A DNA stretch of 32,850 nucleotides, taken from Actinomycetes bacterium (GTDB taxonomy: Bacteria; Actinomycetota; Acidimicrobiia; Acidimicrobiales; RAAP-2). Where the stretch lies: NCBI GenBank assembly GCA_021828005.1, contig JAKATJ010000007.1, positions 1-32,850 of the forward strand. The letters run 5' to 3'. Position numbers and translations under genes: made by a program. The notes below the pieces were generated by a model. That model had not been told where the DNA came from. It was given only the letters and a program-made list of their open reading frames with translations, and did no database searches. Shown one piece after another: positions 24,064-32,850 of the stretch (the first letter of the stretch is position 1; every line of letters begins with the position of its first letter).

Positions 24064-25694
24064 CACCGCTCGACCACCCCGCCCATCGCCGCCAGGGGGA
24101 GCGGCCCGGCTCCGAGCATGACGTCGTGGAAGTCACGAAGGGCGAAGCGTCCCCCGAGCCGCTCGGCCGCTTCGCGCCGCAGCCGGATGAGCTCGAGCCG
24201 GCCGACCATGAACGCCAGCGCCTGACCTGGATAGACGATGTAGCGGTTCACCTCCGCCTCGATGGTGACCCTGGGAAGAGGCACGTTCGCGCGGAACCAG
24301 TCCACCGCCTGCTGTCGGGTCCAACCCATGAGGTGGATCCCCGTATCGACCACCAGTCGGCCGGCGCGCCACATGTCGGCAGTGAGCATGCCGAGCCGGC
24401 CGAGGTCGTCGCCATACAGCCCCATCTCGTCCGCCAGCCGCTCGGCATACAGGGCCCAGCCCTCGACGCAGGCGGTGTCGACCAGCACCCGCCGGGGCAG
24501 CGACGGCAACTGTTCCTGGGTGATCGTCAGCTGGAAGTGGTGGCCAGGCACAGTCTCGTGGAAGGCGACCGCCTCCGTGTCCGCCCGCGAGCGCTCGTTC
24601 GCCCGGGAGGTGTTGAAGAAGCACGTCCCGGGACGTGAGCCGTCGAGCGCAGGCGGCATGTAGTACGGAGGGGCGCTCTCCGCCTCGACGGCCGGCACCG
24701 GCTCGATCATGCACGACGTGCCCGGCAGCGTGCCGAACCATCGCGGCGCCGCCTCCTCGGCCCGAGCGAGCGCCGCTCGTGCATCCGTGAGGATCTCTTC
24801 GCCGTCCTGGTAGCGCAGCTCGGGATCGGAGCGGAGCCGCTCGAGGACCGCCTCGAGGTCGGTCGTGTGCCAGAGATGTCCTCCGAGCTCGCGGTACTCC
24901 TCGTTGATCTGCTCCGCGAGCTCGAGGCCGGTGCGATGGAGGCCTCGTGGTGTCCGCTCGACGGAGGTGTACAAGCGGGCGAGCGCCGCGTACATCTCCT
25001 CGCCGTCGGGCAGGCGGGACAGGCCGCAGTGCTCGTCGTCGCGCCCGGCGTCGAGGAGCTCCGACGCAAGCGTCTCTCGATACCGGCCGAGTGCGGGGCG
25101 CACCTTGTCGCTCAGCGCGCTCTCGAGGCGCTCGACGAACAACGCGTCGCCCTCGCGCGTGCGGCGCAGGCCCCCCACCTCGTGATCGGACAAGAAGGTG
25201 TCGAGCTGGGCGATCGCGGCGTGGACCAGCCGGCGGACCGGGAGCCGGCCGGCGGCCACGCCGTCCCGGTGACGCGCCGCCGCCGTCTCCAAGAACGCGG
25301 GCAGCGCCTCGAGCCTGGCGAGGTACGCGTCGGCGTGCGCCCGGGTCGCGAGCGGTGCCTTGGGGAGCATGGCAAGCACCCAGGCCACAGGAGACCCCTG
25401 GAAGTCGCTCACTGCAAACTCGACGAGCGGGACGGCCGCCGCGTCCGCTTTGACCGCGGCGCTGCTCCGCACGAGGTCGATCGCCTGGCGCTCGCTCTCG
25501 CATGCGTCGGCGTCGTCGATGAGCGCGACGGCATTCGCCACCTCGCGCAGGGTGGCGACCTCTTCCGCCTGGGCCTCTTTGCTCAGGTCCGGGAGGCGGT
25601 CGTCGCAGTCGGCGAGCCCGAAGACCAGCTCGTCCATCGGGTGGAAGCGCACCACGACGTCGAAGAGCTTGGACACGAGGTCGTCGGGCGTCAC
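24033..25694 (-). CDS. DUF885-family metallopeptidase-like protein, second
   Basis: The product has about 553 residues. The zinc motif is HETVPGHHFQ (His379, Glu380 and the following His pair), and the third ligand is Glu411 in CVEGWALYAERL, both characteristic of DUF885. The C-terminal blocks RLVVDTGIHLMGWTRQQAVDWF and YIVYPGQALAFMVGRLELIRLR are also conserved. No signal peptide is visible. The start is uncertain: GTG at 25694 directly precedes the conserved sequence, while TTG at 25730 would add 12 residues. It is the last gene of the peptide-transporter operon, 135 bases after the DppB-like gene, and probably hydrolyses the imported peptides. The gap upstream contains a copy of its own C-terminal codons (25773-25806). 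Confidence 0.9.
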   Translation of the reverse strand: MTPDDLVSKLFDVVVRFHPMDELVFGLADCDDRLPDLSKEAQAEEVATLREVANAVALIDDADACESERQAIDLVRSSAAVKADAAAVPLVEFAVSDFQGSPVAWVLAMLPKAPLATRAHADAYLARLEALPAFLETAAARHRDGVAAGRLPVRRLVHAAIAQLDTFLSDHEVGGLRRTREGDALFVERLESALSDKVRPALGRYRETLASELLDAGRDDEHCGLSRLPDGEEMYAALARLYTSVERTPRGLHRTGLELAEQINEEYRELGGHLWHTTDLEAVLERLRSDPELRYQDGEEILTDARAALARAEEAAPRWFGTLPGTSCMIEPVPAVEAESAPPYYMPPALDGSRPGTCFFNTSRANERSRADTEAVAFHETVPGHHFQLTITQEQLPSLPRRVLVDTACVEGWALYAERLADEMGLYGDDLGRLGMLTADMWRAGRLVVDTGIHLMGWTRQQAVDWFRANVPLPRVTIEAEVNRYIVYPGQALAFMVGRLELIRLRREAAERLGGRFALRDFHDVMLGAGPLPLAAMGGVVERWVERRLASPA

Positions 25695-25772
25695 CTCGGC
25701 AACTGTAAGTTTCGACCCTCTGCCAGGCAAACGAGCGCCACCGCGCGCGACGCCGACGAAGGTCGCGGGGAT

Positions 25773-25806
25773 GCCTCACGCCGGCGACGCCGAGGGCCGC
25801 TCGATC
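25773..25806 (+). repeat. Direct repeat copy 2: relic of a DUF885 gene end
   Basis: This copy matches 24030-24063 in 30 of 34 bases. Read on the minus strand it encodes IERPSASPA followed by a stop, nearly the same as VERRLASPA and stop at the end of the DUF885 gene. It lies in the gap between the DppB-like gene and the start of that gene. It may be the remnant of a tandemly duplicated DUF885 gene or the scar of a recombination event. Confidence 0.6.
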
Positions 25807-25829
25807 TCGGGGCACAGGGCTGCGTCCGG

Positions 25830-26795
25830 TCAGTGGAGCCGGACGCGGGGGTCGACGAGGGCGTAGAGCGCGTCGACCACGATGTTGCAGACCACGACCG
25901 CTGCCGACGCCACGATGACGATCCCGATGATGACAGGGAGGTCCTGCTCTTGGATCGCATGGACCGCGGTCCACCCCAAGCCGGGGAGGCCGAAGACCTG
26001 CTCGGTGATGACGGTTCCGCCGACGAGCGTGCCGACGTCGATGCCGAATTGGGTCATGATCGGCGTGAGCGCAGCCCTCAGCGCGTGGCGGTACACCACC
26101 CTGCGCTCGCTCAGGCCTTTCGCCCTCGCCGTGCGGACGTAGTCCTCGCCGAGCACGTCGAGCATCGACGATCGCGTGAGCCGCGTGTACGTGGCGGCCG
26201 TGACGAGAGCGAGGGTCAGCCACGGCAGCACCAAGCCTCGGAACCACTCGAGCGGGCTCTGCGTCAGCGGGGTGAACCCCGACCCGGGGAACAAGGCGAT
26301 CCCATGGATCGTGAGCTGGTAGTAGAGGAACAGTATGAGGAGAACCCCCAGGACGAAGGTGGGCGTCGAGTAGAAGAACAGAGCGAGCGTCGTGAAGAAC
26401 CGATCACGGAACGACCGCGGGCGCTGCGCCGAGTTCACACCGCTCATCACTCCGAGGAAGAGCCAGAGCGGTGCTGCACCGACGATCAGGGAAAGTGTGA
26501 TCGGGATCCCCTGCGCGACGATCGACGTCACCGGCTGGTCGTGGAAGTAGTCGTACCCGAGATTGCCGTGGACGAGCCCCCAGAGGAAATGCCCGTACTG
26601 CACGTACCAGGGGCGGTCAAGGAGAAGGCGGCGGGCGATCAATGCCACGGTCGCAGGCGGAGCGTCGCGCCCTGCCAGCGCTCGCGCCACATCGGCCGGG
26701 CCGGGTCCGATGTAGAAAATGATGAACACGATCACCGTGACGAGCCACATGACCAGAAGGCCGAGGGCCAGGCGTCGAACGAGGAACGTGATCAT
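25830..26795 (-). CDS. Dipeptide/oligopeptide ABC transporter permease (DppB/OppB type)
   Basis: This 321-residue permease begins with MITFLVRRLALGLLVMWLVTVIVF, the usual first helix, and has the periplasmic loop with LDRPWYVQYGHFLWGLVHGNLGYDY, which is diagnostic for the DppB subfamily. The EAA loop is EDYVRTARAKGLSERRVVYRHALRAALTP. It forms the channel with the DppC-like protein at 26808-27821. The ATG at 26795 is 12 bases from the upstream stop, so both are co-translated. The binding protein is not beside it; the family-5 protein at 19603-21432 is the likely partner. Confidence 0.94.
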   Translation of the reverse strand: MITFLVRRLALGLLVMWLVTVIVFIIFYIGPGPADVARALAGRDAPPATVALIARRLLLDRPWYVQYGHFLWGLVHGNLGYDYFHDQPVTSIVAQGIPITLSLIVGAAPLWLFLGVMSGVNSAQRPRSFRDRFFTTLALFFYSTPTFVLGVLLILFLYYQLTIHGIALFPGSGFTPLTQSPLEWFRGLVLPWLTLALVTAATYTRLTRSSMLDVLGEDYVRTARAKGLSERRVVYRHALRAALTPIMTQFGIDVGTLVGGTVITEQVFGLPGLGWTAVHAIQEQDLPVIIGIVIVASAAVVVCNIVVDALYALVDPRVRLH

Positions 26796-26807
26796 GGTCT
26801 TCGACCG

Positions 26808-27821
26808 CTACGGCCTGAATCCCGTCGCCCGCGGGTCGATTGCGTCACGCACGCCGTCGCCCACGACGTTGAAGGCGAGGGTCGTGAGGAGGAGCGCGAT
26901 GCTCGGGAACGCAAGGAACCACCATGCCTGCTGGTAATAGCTCTGCGCCTCGGCGATCATCGCTCCCCAGTCCGCAGTCGGCGGCGGGACCCCAACTCCG
27001 AGGTAGGAAAGGGCCGCCTCCGCGACGATGCTCACGGGGATCAGGAGAGTCGCGTACACGATGATCGTGGGGAGCACGTTCGGGAGCACGTCGACGACGA
27101 TGATCCGCCACGACGACGCGCCCATGGCTCGGGCCGCCTCGATGTACTCGCGGTTGCGGATGGCGATGACCTGACCCCGCACGACCCTCGCGACAGTCGC
27201 CCAGCTGAAGATGCCGATGACCAGGACGACTATCGGGACGCCCTGACCGAGCGTGAGCGGGCCGAGATGGAGGGGCGTCACCGACACCACGGAAGCGAGC
27301 GCGATGGCGAAGAGCAGGAACGGGATGGAGAGCATCACGTCGACGGCGCGTGCGATCAAGGTGTCCACTGCCCTTCCGAAGTAGCCGGCGACGAGTCCCA
27401 GCGCGGCACCGATGGTCACGGTCAGCAGCGTGGCGAGCACCCCCACCATGAGCGAGACACGCGCCCCGTAGGCGACCCGGACGAGCAGTGTTCGGCCAAG
27501 GTCGTCGGTGCCCAGCGGGAAGACCGCGCTCGGAGGGCGGGGAAGCCCTGTGGCGGTGAGGCCGGCTGTCGAGTATTGCGTGTTGACGCCATGGCCGGTC
27601 CCGGCCGCGATGAGCGGGGCGAAGATCGCGGCGCAGACGATGAGCACGATCACGCCAAGCGCGACGAGGGCGAAGCGGTCACGCCGGAAGCGCTCGAAGG
27701 CGAGGAGCCAGGGGCTCCGACCCTGGATGACCCGCCGCGGCGCCGCTCCGCTCGAAGCCGGGTCTCCGGCTGCCCCGTCCTCGAGCGATCGAGATCCTGC
27801 GACTCCCGGGGGGGTCAGCAC
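26808..27821 (-). CDS. Dipeptide/oligopeptide ABC transporter permease (DppC/OppC type)
   Basis: The product has 337 residues. It shows the DppC N-terminal block [19 protein letters not shown], the HPLGTDD-like [24 protein letters not shown], and the EAA loop [28 protein letters not shown]. About 40 residues precede the first helix, common in this subfamily. The GTG at 27821 follows GAAGGTGG and overlaps the end of the upstream ATPase gene by seven bases. It heterodimerises with the DppB-like permease encoded directly downstream. Confidence 0.94.
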   Translation of the reverse strand: MLTPPGVAGSRSLEDGAAGDPASSGAAPRRVIQGRSPWLLAFERFRRDRFALVALGVIVLIVCAAIFAPLIAAGTGHGVNTQYSTAGLTATGLPRPPSAVFPLGTDDLGRTLLVRVAYGARVSLMVGVLATLLTVTIGAALGLVAGYFGRAVDTLIARAVDVMLSIPFLLFAIALASVVSVTPLHLGPLTLGQGVPIVVLVIGIFSWATVARVVRGQVIAIRNREYIEAARAMGASSWRIIVVDVLPNVLPTIIVYATLLIPVSIVAEAALSYLGVGVPPPTADWGAMIAEAQSYYQQAWWFLAFPSIALLLTTLAFNVVGDGVRDAIDPRATGFRP

Positions 27822-28900
27822 GGACCACCTTCACGGAGATCGGCAGGGGGCTGGCGCCGGGGAGCTCCGAGTGGCTCAGCCGGTTCGAGCGGAAAGTGGC
27901 AGGCCGCGTGGTGGCGAGGGCCACTGCCCGGGCGTACTTCCAAGCGGGGCGTCTCCACCGCGCACAAGGCGCGCGCATTGGGGCAGCGGGTGCGGAACCG
28001 GCAGCCCGAGGGCGGGTCGATCGGCGAAGGGACGTCGCCCGACAGGACGATGCGCCGGTGCCGGGCGCCTTCGTCGGGGTCCACCACGGGAACGGCTGAG
28101 AGCAGCGCCTGCGTGTAGGGATGCCGCGGTTCGACGTCGAGCTCCCCTACCGGGCCGATCTCCACCACCTGGCCGAGGTACATGACCGCGATGCGGTCGC
28201 AGAGGTGGCGGACCACGGAGAGATCGTGGGCGATGAAGAGGTAGGACAGGCCGAACTCGGCCTGGAGCCGGGAGAGGAGGTTGACGATCTGCGCCTGGAT
28301 GCTGACGTCGAGCGCCGAGACCGGCTCGTCGCACACGAGAAGCTCCGGGCGAAGGGCAAGGGCCCTCGCCACGCCGATGCGTTGGCGCTGTCCGCCGGAG
28401 AACTCGGCAGGGAACCGGTTGTAGTGCTCGGGGTTCAGGCCCACCAGCTCCATAAGCTCTTGGACCGCGCGCCGGCGCTCGGATCGTGCGACCACGCCGT
28501 GCACAGCGAACGGCTCGGCGATGATCGACCCCACGCGCCTGCGCGGGTTGAGCGAGCCGTAGGGGTCCTGGAAGATCATCTGCATGCGGCGCCGGTACGG
28601 GCGGAGGCGACGCGCCGAGAGGCGCGTGAGATCGACGCCGTCGAACACCACGCGCCCCTCGGTGACGTCGAGGAGCCGCATCGCGAGGCGGGCGAGCGTC
28701 GACTTCCCGCACCCCGTCTCTCCCACGAGCCCGACCGTCTCCCCGCGCGAGACGCTCAAGGTGACGCCGTCGACCGCGTGGACGAGCTCTCGCCGGCCAC
28801 GTCCGAGTCTGGAGGCGGCGCGCACGGGGTAGTGCTTGACGACGTCCTCCAGCCTCAGCAGGGGCGGCGTGGGTTCATCGGCAGCCGTCGGAGCGGTCAT
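27815..28900 (-). CDS. Dipeptide/oligopeptide ABC transporter ATP-binding protein (DppF/OppF type)
   Basis: The 361-residue ATPase has Walker [10 protein letters not shown], the Q-loop [15 protein letters not shown], signature FSGGQRQR, Walker [15 protein letters not shown] and switch His in [13 protein letters not shown]. The C-terminal oligopeptide-transporter extension is present, with [15 protein letters not shown]. The start ATG at 28900 overlaps the stop of the DppD-like gene (ATGA) and removes the unconserved upstream frame. It pairs with the DppD-like ATPase to drive the permeases at 25830-27821. Confidence 0.94.
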   Translation of the reverse strand: MTAPTAADEPTPPLLRLEDVVKHYPVRAASRLGRGRRELVHAVDGVTLSVSRGETVGLVGETGCGKSTLARLAMRLLDVTEGRVVFDGVDLTRLSARRLRPYRRRMQMIFQDPYGSLNPRRRVGSIIAEPFAVHGVVARSERRRAVQELMELVGLNPEHYNRFPAEFSGGQRQRIGVARALALRPELLVCDEPVSALDVSIQAQIVNLLSRLQAEFGLSYLFIAHDLSVVRHLCDRIAVMYLGQVVEIGPVGELDVEPRHPYTQALLSAVPVVDPDEGARHRRIVLSGDVPSPIDPPSGCRFRTRCPNARALCAVETPRLEVRPGSGPRHHAACHFPLEPAEPLGAPRRQPPADLREGGPC

Positions 28901-30003
28901 CGGCCCTGGGGCGCCCCATGTGCCACGGCGGGGCGGTGCGCCGCGCGCGCCGACTGGCGGAGGACAGGGTCCGTCGGGAGCACGCAGGCAGAGCGGTGAC
29001 GAAGCTGCCCGGGGATCTCCACGAGCGGAGGCGCCCGGAGTGCGCACGTTGTCGTGCGGTACACGCAGCGCGGCCCGAAGGGGCAACCCGGTGGCGGGTC
29101 GATCGGGCTCGGGGGCTGGCCCTCGATGGGCACGAGCTCACCCTTCGGCACTCCCGCGCTGGGGAGCGAGCCCAGGAGTCCCTCGGTGTAGGGATGGTGA
29201 TGGTCGCGGAACAGATCCTTCACCCGCGCCTCTTCCATTATCGTGCCGGCGTAGAGGACGACGACGTCGTCGGCGATCTCGGCGATGACGCCGAGATCGT
29301 GCGTGATCAGGATGATCGCCGTGCCCAGGTCGTCCCTGAGCTCACGCAACAGCTCGAGGATCTGCGCCTGGACGGTCGGGTCGAGCGCGGTCGTCGGCTC
29401 GTCCGCGATAAGGAGAGACGGCCTGAGCGCCAGCGCCATCGCGATCATCACGCGCTGGCGCATGCCACCGGAGAACTGGTGAGGGTAATCGTCGAGGCGC
29501 TCGTGGGGATGTGGTATCCCCACGCGGGCCATGAGCTCGGCTGCCCGCGATCGCGTCTCGCGCCTGGTGGCGGAGCGGTCGTGCGCCCGGATCCCTTCGC
29601 CGATCTGCCATCCGACCCGGTACATCGGATGGAGGCTCGTAAGCGGGTCCTGGAAGATCATGCCGACGCGCGCGCCGCGCACGGCCCGAAGCTCCTTCTC
29701 GCTCATCGTGAGCAGGTCCCGGCCTTCGAACAAGGCTCGCCCGCTGACCTTCGCCCCTCTCGCGAACCCGAAGGCGGCCTGCGTGGCGACGCTCTTGCCC
29801 GATCCCGATTCGCCGACGATCCCGAGGGTGTGCCCCGCCTCGACGGCGAAGGACACGCCCCGCACTGCTTGGACGGAACCGTCCGCGGTGTCGAAGCGGA
29901 CCCGGAGATCCGCGATCTCCAGAAGCGGCACTGCGTCAGCTCGCCGAACGAGCTCGGCCGCAGCGGCCTCGGCTCGGTGCAGGCCCCCCGCCGCGGTGGA
30001 CAT
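28897..30003 (-). CDS. Dipeptide/oligopeptide ABC transporter ATP-binding protein (DppD/OppD type)
   Basis: The product has about 368 residues. Walker A is GESGSGKSV, the Q-loop is [18 protein letters not shown], the signature is [15 protein letters not shown], Walker B is [14 protein letters not shown] and the switch His is in ILITHDLG. The C-terminal extension ([15 protein letters not shown]) is typical. The ATG at 30003 is preferred though no strong ribosome binding site is seen; a later start inside the variable first 30 residues is possible. It follows the cupin gene after 151 bases, a gap with no clear promoter or terminator, so it may belong to the same transcript as the cupin and LLM genes. 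Confidence 0.93.
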   Translation of the reverse strand: MSTAAGGLHRAEAAAAELVRRADAVPLLEIADLRVRFDTADGSVQAVRGVSFAVEAGHTLGIVGESGSGKSVATQAAFGFARGAKVSGRALFEGRDLLTMSEKELRAVRGARVGMIFQDPLTSLHPMYRVGWQIGEGIRAHDRSATRRETRSRAAELMARVGIPHPHERLDDYPHQFSGGMRQRVMIAMALALRPSLLIADEPTTALDPTVQAQILELLRELRDDLGTAIILITHDLGVIAEIADDVVVLYAGTIMEEARVKDLFRDHHHPYTEGLLGSLPSAGVPKGELVPIEGQPPSPIDPPPGCPFGPRCVYRTTTCALRAPPLVEIPGQLRHRSACVLPTDPVLRQSARAAHRPAVAHGAPQGR

Positions 30004-30154
30004 TCGCAGAGCGACCACCCGTTCGCACGGAGCAAATGTAGCGCCCGTGTCGCGTCGAGCCCGTCGCGGCTGCAGCTCCAAGGTGCAAGTGAACGGCAAC
30101 GCGGTGGCTCCGGTTCACGCTCGGCCGGGTGCATACCGTCCGTCCCGAGCTCGC

Positions 30155-30553
30155 TCATGGGCGCGAAGGCGCCTCCGCGTAGTCGTCGTCGCCCGGCTCG
30201 AACGCCGGCGTGTTCATCACGAGGTACGTCGCGCTTCCCTCGAAGCCATACGCACACCCTCGAGGCACGACGAGCGCATCTCCCGCCTGCACATGGACGG
30301 GCGGGCTGGAACCGAGCACGAAGGCGAGCTCGCCCGACAGCACGTAGTAGCACCGCGCAGAGCGGCTCGAGGAGAGGCGCCGGTGCCGCCCGTCGATCGA
30401 CACCCAGGTGACGCTCGTCGAAGAGCACCCCTCGGAGAACCGGACGATCGGCTGCACCCTGGCGGCGTTCTCCAGTTCCTCCAGCCGCTCGCCGACAGCG
30501 AAGCGCGCGAGCTGCGCCCCGGGAGGCAGCGGAACCTGCTCTGCCCAGCTCAT
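30155..30553 (-). CDS. Small cupin-domain protein
   Basis: The 132-residue product is a single cupin barrel: CYYVLSGELAFVLG is the first cupin motif, and HVQAGDALVVPRGCAYGFEG the second, with a predicted strand order typical of the fold. The metal-binding His residues of the classical motif are largely absent, so it may be a non-catalytic sensor, a binding protein or an isomerase-like enzyme. The ATG at 30553 overlaps the stop of the LLM gene (ATGA), so it is translationally coupled to that enzyme and may act on or bind the same compound. The specific function is unknown. Confidence 0.78.
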   Translation of the reverse strand: MSWAEQVPLPPGAQLARFAVGERLEELENAARVQPIVRFSEGCSSTSVTWVSIDGRHRRLSSSRSARCYYVLSGELAFVLGSSPPVHVQAGDALVVPRGCAYGFEGSATYLVMNTPAFEPGDDDYAEAPSRP

Positions 30554-31443
30554 CTCCCCAGGCTCGCCCGCGCCGCGTCGAGCGCGCCGAACGCATCGAC
30601 CGCGTCGCCGCTGGTCGCCCAGTCGATGTCCACCACCACCTCGTCGACACCGGCCTCTGCGAGGGGGGGCAGGGCATCCGCGACGACATCGGCGCGAGTT
30701 GCCGAGTCGATGATGCGCAGCGTGGTCCACAGTGCGTCGGGGTCCCGGCCCGCCTCCAGCGCGGCCTCGCGGCTCACTGCGATCCCCGTGCGCAGCTCGT
30801 CGACGTCGAGCGCGGTCGCAGACTGGTGCGCCAGCCAGCCGTCGCCGATCGCCCCGGCACGCCGGCGAGCCGCCTCGGAGTGACCGCCCACCAGGAGCTG
30901 GACAGGGTGCGCAGGGATGGGGACGCTGAGCACGCCGGCAGGCAGGCTGTAGTGCGCACCCTCGTAAGCGTCGGGCGCACCGGTCCAGCAGGCTCGCAAG
31001 AGCTCCACCCACTCCACGAAGCGACCCGCGCGCGAGGCGAAGGGCACGTTCAGGGCCTCGAACTCCTCGGCGAGCCATCCCGCTCCCAGGCCGAGCGCCA
31101 GCCGGCCGCCGCTCATGACGTCGACGGAGGCCGCTTGCTTGGCGAGCACGACGGGGTGGCGCTGGGGGAGGACGAGCACTGCCGTGCCGATGACGGCTCG
31201 CTCGGTGGCCGTCGCAATGGAGGCAAGGGCGATCATGGCATCGAAATACGGGGTGTCCGGGGCCCACGTCACCTTGCCGTCGGCGGCAAAGGGGTACCGG
31301 GAGTCGACCCGCTCGGTCATGACCACGTGGTCGCTCACCCACAACGACTCGAAGCCTGCACGCTCGAGCTCCGCGGCCATCGCCGCGATGCCGCGCTCGG
31401 CGGGCAGCGAGCCGCTGTTCGGCACCTTCGCCCCGATCCTCAT
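30550..31443 (-). CDS. LLM-class flavin/F420-dependent oxidoreductase, third
   Basis: This luciferase-like protein of 297 residues starts MRIGAKVPNSGSL and has ELERAGFESLWVSDHVV, the TERAVIGTAVLVLPQRHPVVLAKQ block, MSGGRLALGLGAGWLAEEFEA and PVQLLVGGHSEAA. These features fit the F420-dependent subgroup of actinobacterial LLM enzymes (TIGR03619-like), although the cofactor is inferred. It differs clearly from the other two LLM proteins in the window. The ATG at 31443 has AGGAGG eight bases upstream, one of the strongest ribosome binding sites here. It is coupled to the cupin gene. Confidence 0.88.
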   Translation of the reverse strand: MRIGAKVPNSGSLPAERGIAAMAAELERAGFESLWVSDHVVMTERVDSRYPFAADGKVTWAPDTPYFDAMIALASIATATERAVIGTAVLVLPQRHPVVLAKQAASVDVMSGGRLALGLGAGWLAEEFEALNVPFASRAGRFVEWVELLRACWTGAPDAYEGAHYSLPAGVLSVPIPAHPVQLLVGGHSEAARRRAGAIGDGWLAHQSATALDVDELRTGIAVSREAALEAGRDPDALWTTLRIIDSATRADVVADALPPLAEAGVDEVVVDIDWATSGDAVDAFGALDAARASLGR

Positions 31444-31490
31444 CGCTCTCCTCCTCGCGCGCCTGTCACGTCCCCGATCCCAAGTTTGCA

Positions 31491-31505
31491 CCCCGTCGGG
31501 CGGGG
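31491..31505 (-). terminator. Possible hairpin between the FAD and LLM genes
   Basis: CCCCG-5-CGGGG is a perfect five-pair stem in the 98-base gap between the FAD gene stop at 31542 and the LLM start at 31443. It may weaken or stop transcription between them. No T-tract follows, so this is a low-confidence call. Confidence 0.25.
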
Positions 31506-31541
31506 AGCCCCCAGGCGACGTGTGAGCACCGCACCGATCCT

Positions 31542-32816
31542 TTAGTCAGCAGCGAAGCGTTCGGGTCGGAAAGGCGCGAGATCCAGCTCCGGCGTGCGCC
31601 CGGCCGCAAGGTCGGCGAGCACGCGGCCCATGAGCGGGCCCGCGGTGAACCCCATGTGCGGGAACAGACCGACGACGACCCGGGGCGCGCTGCGGAGGGT
31701 GCCGAGCACGGGACGATGGTCGGGCGTGCCGTTGCCGATCCCTGCCCACGACCGCAGCACCAGGGCGGAGGCGAGGCGCGGGACGACGCCGAGGGCCACG
31801 GCGAGATTGGCGCGCAGGGAGTCGAGGCTAACGAGCGGGTACCCCGTCCCCGGCTCGAGGCGCGCGGGCCATCCCCCACCGATGAGGACGGTCCCGGCGC
31901 TCGCCTGCTTGAGCGTGAGGCGCTGGCCCGCGTAGTAGAGGAGGTGACGGACGAAGGGCTGCAGCGGCTCGGTCGCCGCGACCTGGACGGGCTCAGTCGA
32001 GACGGGGAGGAAGACGCCGGGCGCCACCGACGCCACGTGACCCGCAAGGGCGTCGCCCGTCGCGAGGACCACCCGGTCCGCCTCGAGTACCTGCGTCTCG
32101 GTGCGCCCGGCCCTCCGCACTGCGAACGTCAGCCGGGCCGCCGCGCCGTGCACGTCCAGGTCGACAAGGGGGCACCGAGCGCGGATCTCGGCACCTGCAC
32201 GCGCGGCGGCACGAGCGAAAGCGGGCACCGCGAGCATGGGGTTGGCCTTGCCCTCGACCGGGCTGAACCCCGCCCCGACCACACGGTCGGCGACGTAGGG
32301 GGCGAGCGCCACGACGTCGGCGCGCGCGAGCACCTGCGCGTCGAGCCCTGCCTCGCGCTCGATACGCACCTTGTCCTCGATGTGACGCATCTGGGCGGAG
32401 TCGTCAGCAAGGAGCAGGCCGCCCTCGGTACGGACCTCGAGGTCGGTACCCAGCAGCTCCCCGAGACCGGCCCACAACTGGAGCGCGTCGAGGAGGAACC
32501 GGAGGGCGGGGAGGAAGTCGCGGGCCCAGTGGGTCCCCAGTCGCTCGAAGGGTTCGCGCTGGATCTGGCCGTGCAGGCTGCCCGCGTTGCGTCCCGACGC
32601 CTCGGTCCCCACGTCAGCACGATCCGCCAGGACGACCGACGCGCCCGAACGCGCGAGGTGGTACGCCGTGGCGCACCCGGTGATGCCACCGCCGACGACC
32701 GCCACGTCGCAGCGGCGGGCAGCGCACTCGGGATCGCCAGCCGTCGCGCTGTTCACTGCTGCAGCTTCGCCGGCAAGCCGCACCGGAGCGACCGACCGGA
32801 TGCGGGATCCGTGCAT
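31542..32816 (-). CDS. D-amino-acid-oxidase-like FAD oxidoreductase, second (HcnC-like)
   Basis: The product has about 424 residues. The FAD motif GGGITG is at 42-47, followed by EASGRNAGSLHGQ, KANPMLAVPAFARAA, RLTLKQ...GGGWPAR and GFTAGPLM. All these blocks align with the HcnC-like protein at 1919-3214, so the two are paralogs that differ in detail and probably in substrate. No HcnB-like partner is adjacent. The ATG at 32816 gives a 36-residue leader; the GTG at 32756 is an equally good start that would remove 20 residues. It is the first gene of the minus-strand transporter block in this window; 34 bases remain upstream of its ATG before the window ends, so its promoter is not visible. Confidence 0.87.
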   Translation of the reverse strand: MHGSRIRSVAPVRLAGEAAAVNSATAGDPECAARRCDVAVVGGGITGCATAYHLARSGASVVLADRADVGTEASGRNAGSLHGQIQREPFERLGTHWARDFLPALRFLLDALQLWAGLGELLGTDLEVRTEGGLLLADDSAQMRHIEDKVRIEREAGLDAQVLARADVVALAPYVADRVVGAGFSPVEGKANPMLAVPAFARAAARAGAEIRARCPLVDLDVHGAAARLTFAVRRAGRTETQVLEADRVVLATGDALAGHVASVAPGVFLPVSTEPVQVAATEPLQPFVRHLLYYAGQRLTLKQASAGTVLIGGGWPARLEPGTGYPLVSLDSLRANLAVALGVVPRLASALVLRSWAGIGNGTPDHRPVLGTLRSAPRVVVGLFPHMGFTAGPLMGRVLADLAAGRTPELDLAPFRPERFAAD

Positions 32817-32850
32817 ATGGTCTCGCGGCTACGCGCAGGAGGCGGGGGCG

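Noticed and set aside
24867-28118. Plus-strand open frame of 1083 codons
   Set aside because: It runs opposite to a DUF885 gene, two permeases and part of an ATPase gene with clear family motifs. Its translation is extremely rich in Arg, Asp, Glu and His, as expected for the antisense of hydrophobic GC-rich genes.
1-32850. Search for CRISPR arrays, transposases, integrases, phage genes, rRNA and tRNA
   Set aside because: No regularly spaced repeats, no recombinase or transposase motifs and no structural RNA signatures were found while reading both strands.

Overview
The window is a dense, GC-rich stretch (many GTG and TTG starts, G/C-ending codons, gene overlaps such as ATGA) that looks like a chromosomal catabolic region of a high-GC actinobacterium. 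Three luciferase-like flavin/F420-type oxidoreductases, a TIGR04076 protein and two DUF885 peptidases fit that guess; an Acidimicrobiia- or Thermoleophilia-like host is inference only. No rRNA, tRNA, CRISPR array, insertion sequence, phage gene or transcription factor was found.

Region 1 (13-7379, minus strand, read right to left) is one apparent operon: an amino-acid ABC ATPase, its permease, a solute-binding protein, an HcnB/opine-oxidase-like FAD/[2Fe-2S] subunit, a D-amino-acid-oxidase-like FAD subunit (HcnC type), a DHDPS-family lyase/deaminase and a two-domain VOC protein. It has a near-consensus promoter at 7627-7655. Region 2 (7833-11372, minus) is a second amino-acid ABC system: binding protein with its own promoter, ATPase, permease and a small unknown ORF. 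Its upstream promoter at 11560-11589 carries the same operator-like repeats as the first promoter, with identical spacing.

Region 3 (11632-16554) holds a DUF885 peptidase coupled to a lambda-crystallin-like 3-hydroxyacyl-CoA dehydrogenase (minus), the small HcnA-like [2Fe-2S] protein (minus), and two short-chain dehydrogenases (plus). Region 4 (16686-21432, minus) is a family-5 (peptide) binding protein followed by a Rid protein, an LLM oxidoreductase, a TIGR04076 protein and a second LLM oxidoreductase, tightly packed. A divergent 453-bp intergenic region with several perfect inverted repeats separates it from an S9 (DPP-IV-like) peptidase on the plus strand.

Region 5 (24033-32816, minus) is a long convergent operon: a second HcnC-like FAD oxidoreductase, a third LLM enzyme, a cupin, the two ATPases and two permeases of a Dpp/Opp transporter, and a second DUF885 peptidase.

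Together the genes suggest uptake of peptides and of amino-acid-like compounds by three ABC systems, hydrolysis by two DUF885 proteins and one S9 peptidase, oxidation of an imino-acid or opine-like substrate by an HcnABC-type dehydrogenase whose subunits are scattered, and processing by lyase, Rid, SDR, LLM and VOC enzymes. The actual substrate cannot be read from the sequence; hydroxyproline-like or opine-like compounds are the best guesses from family knowledge.
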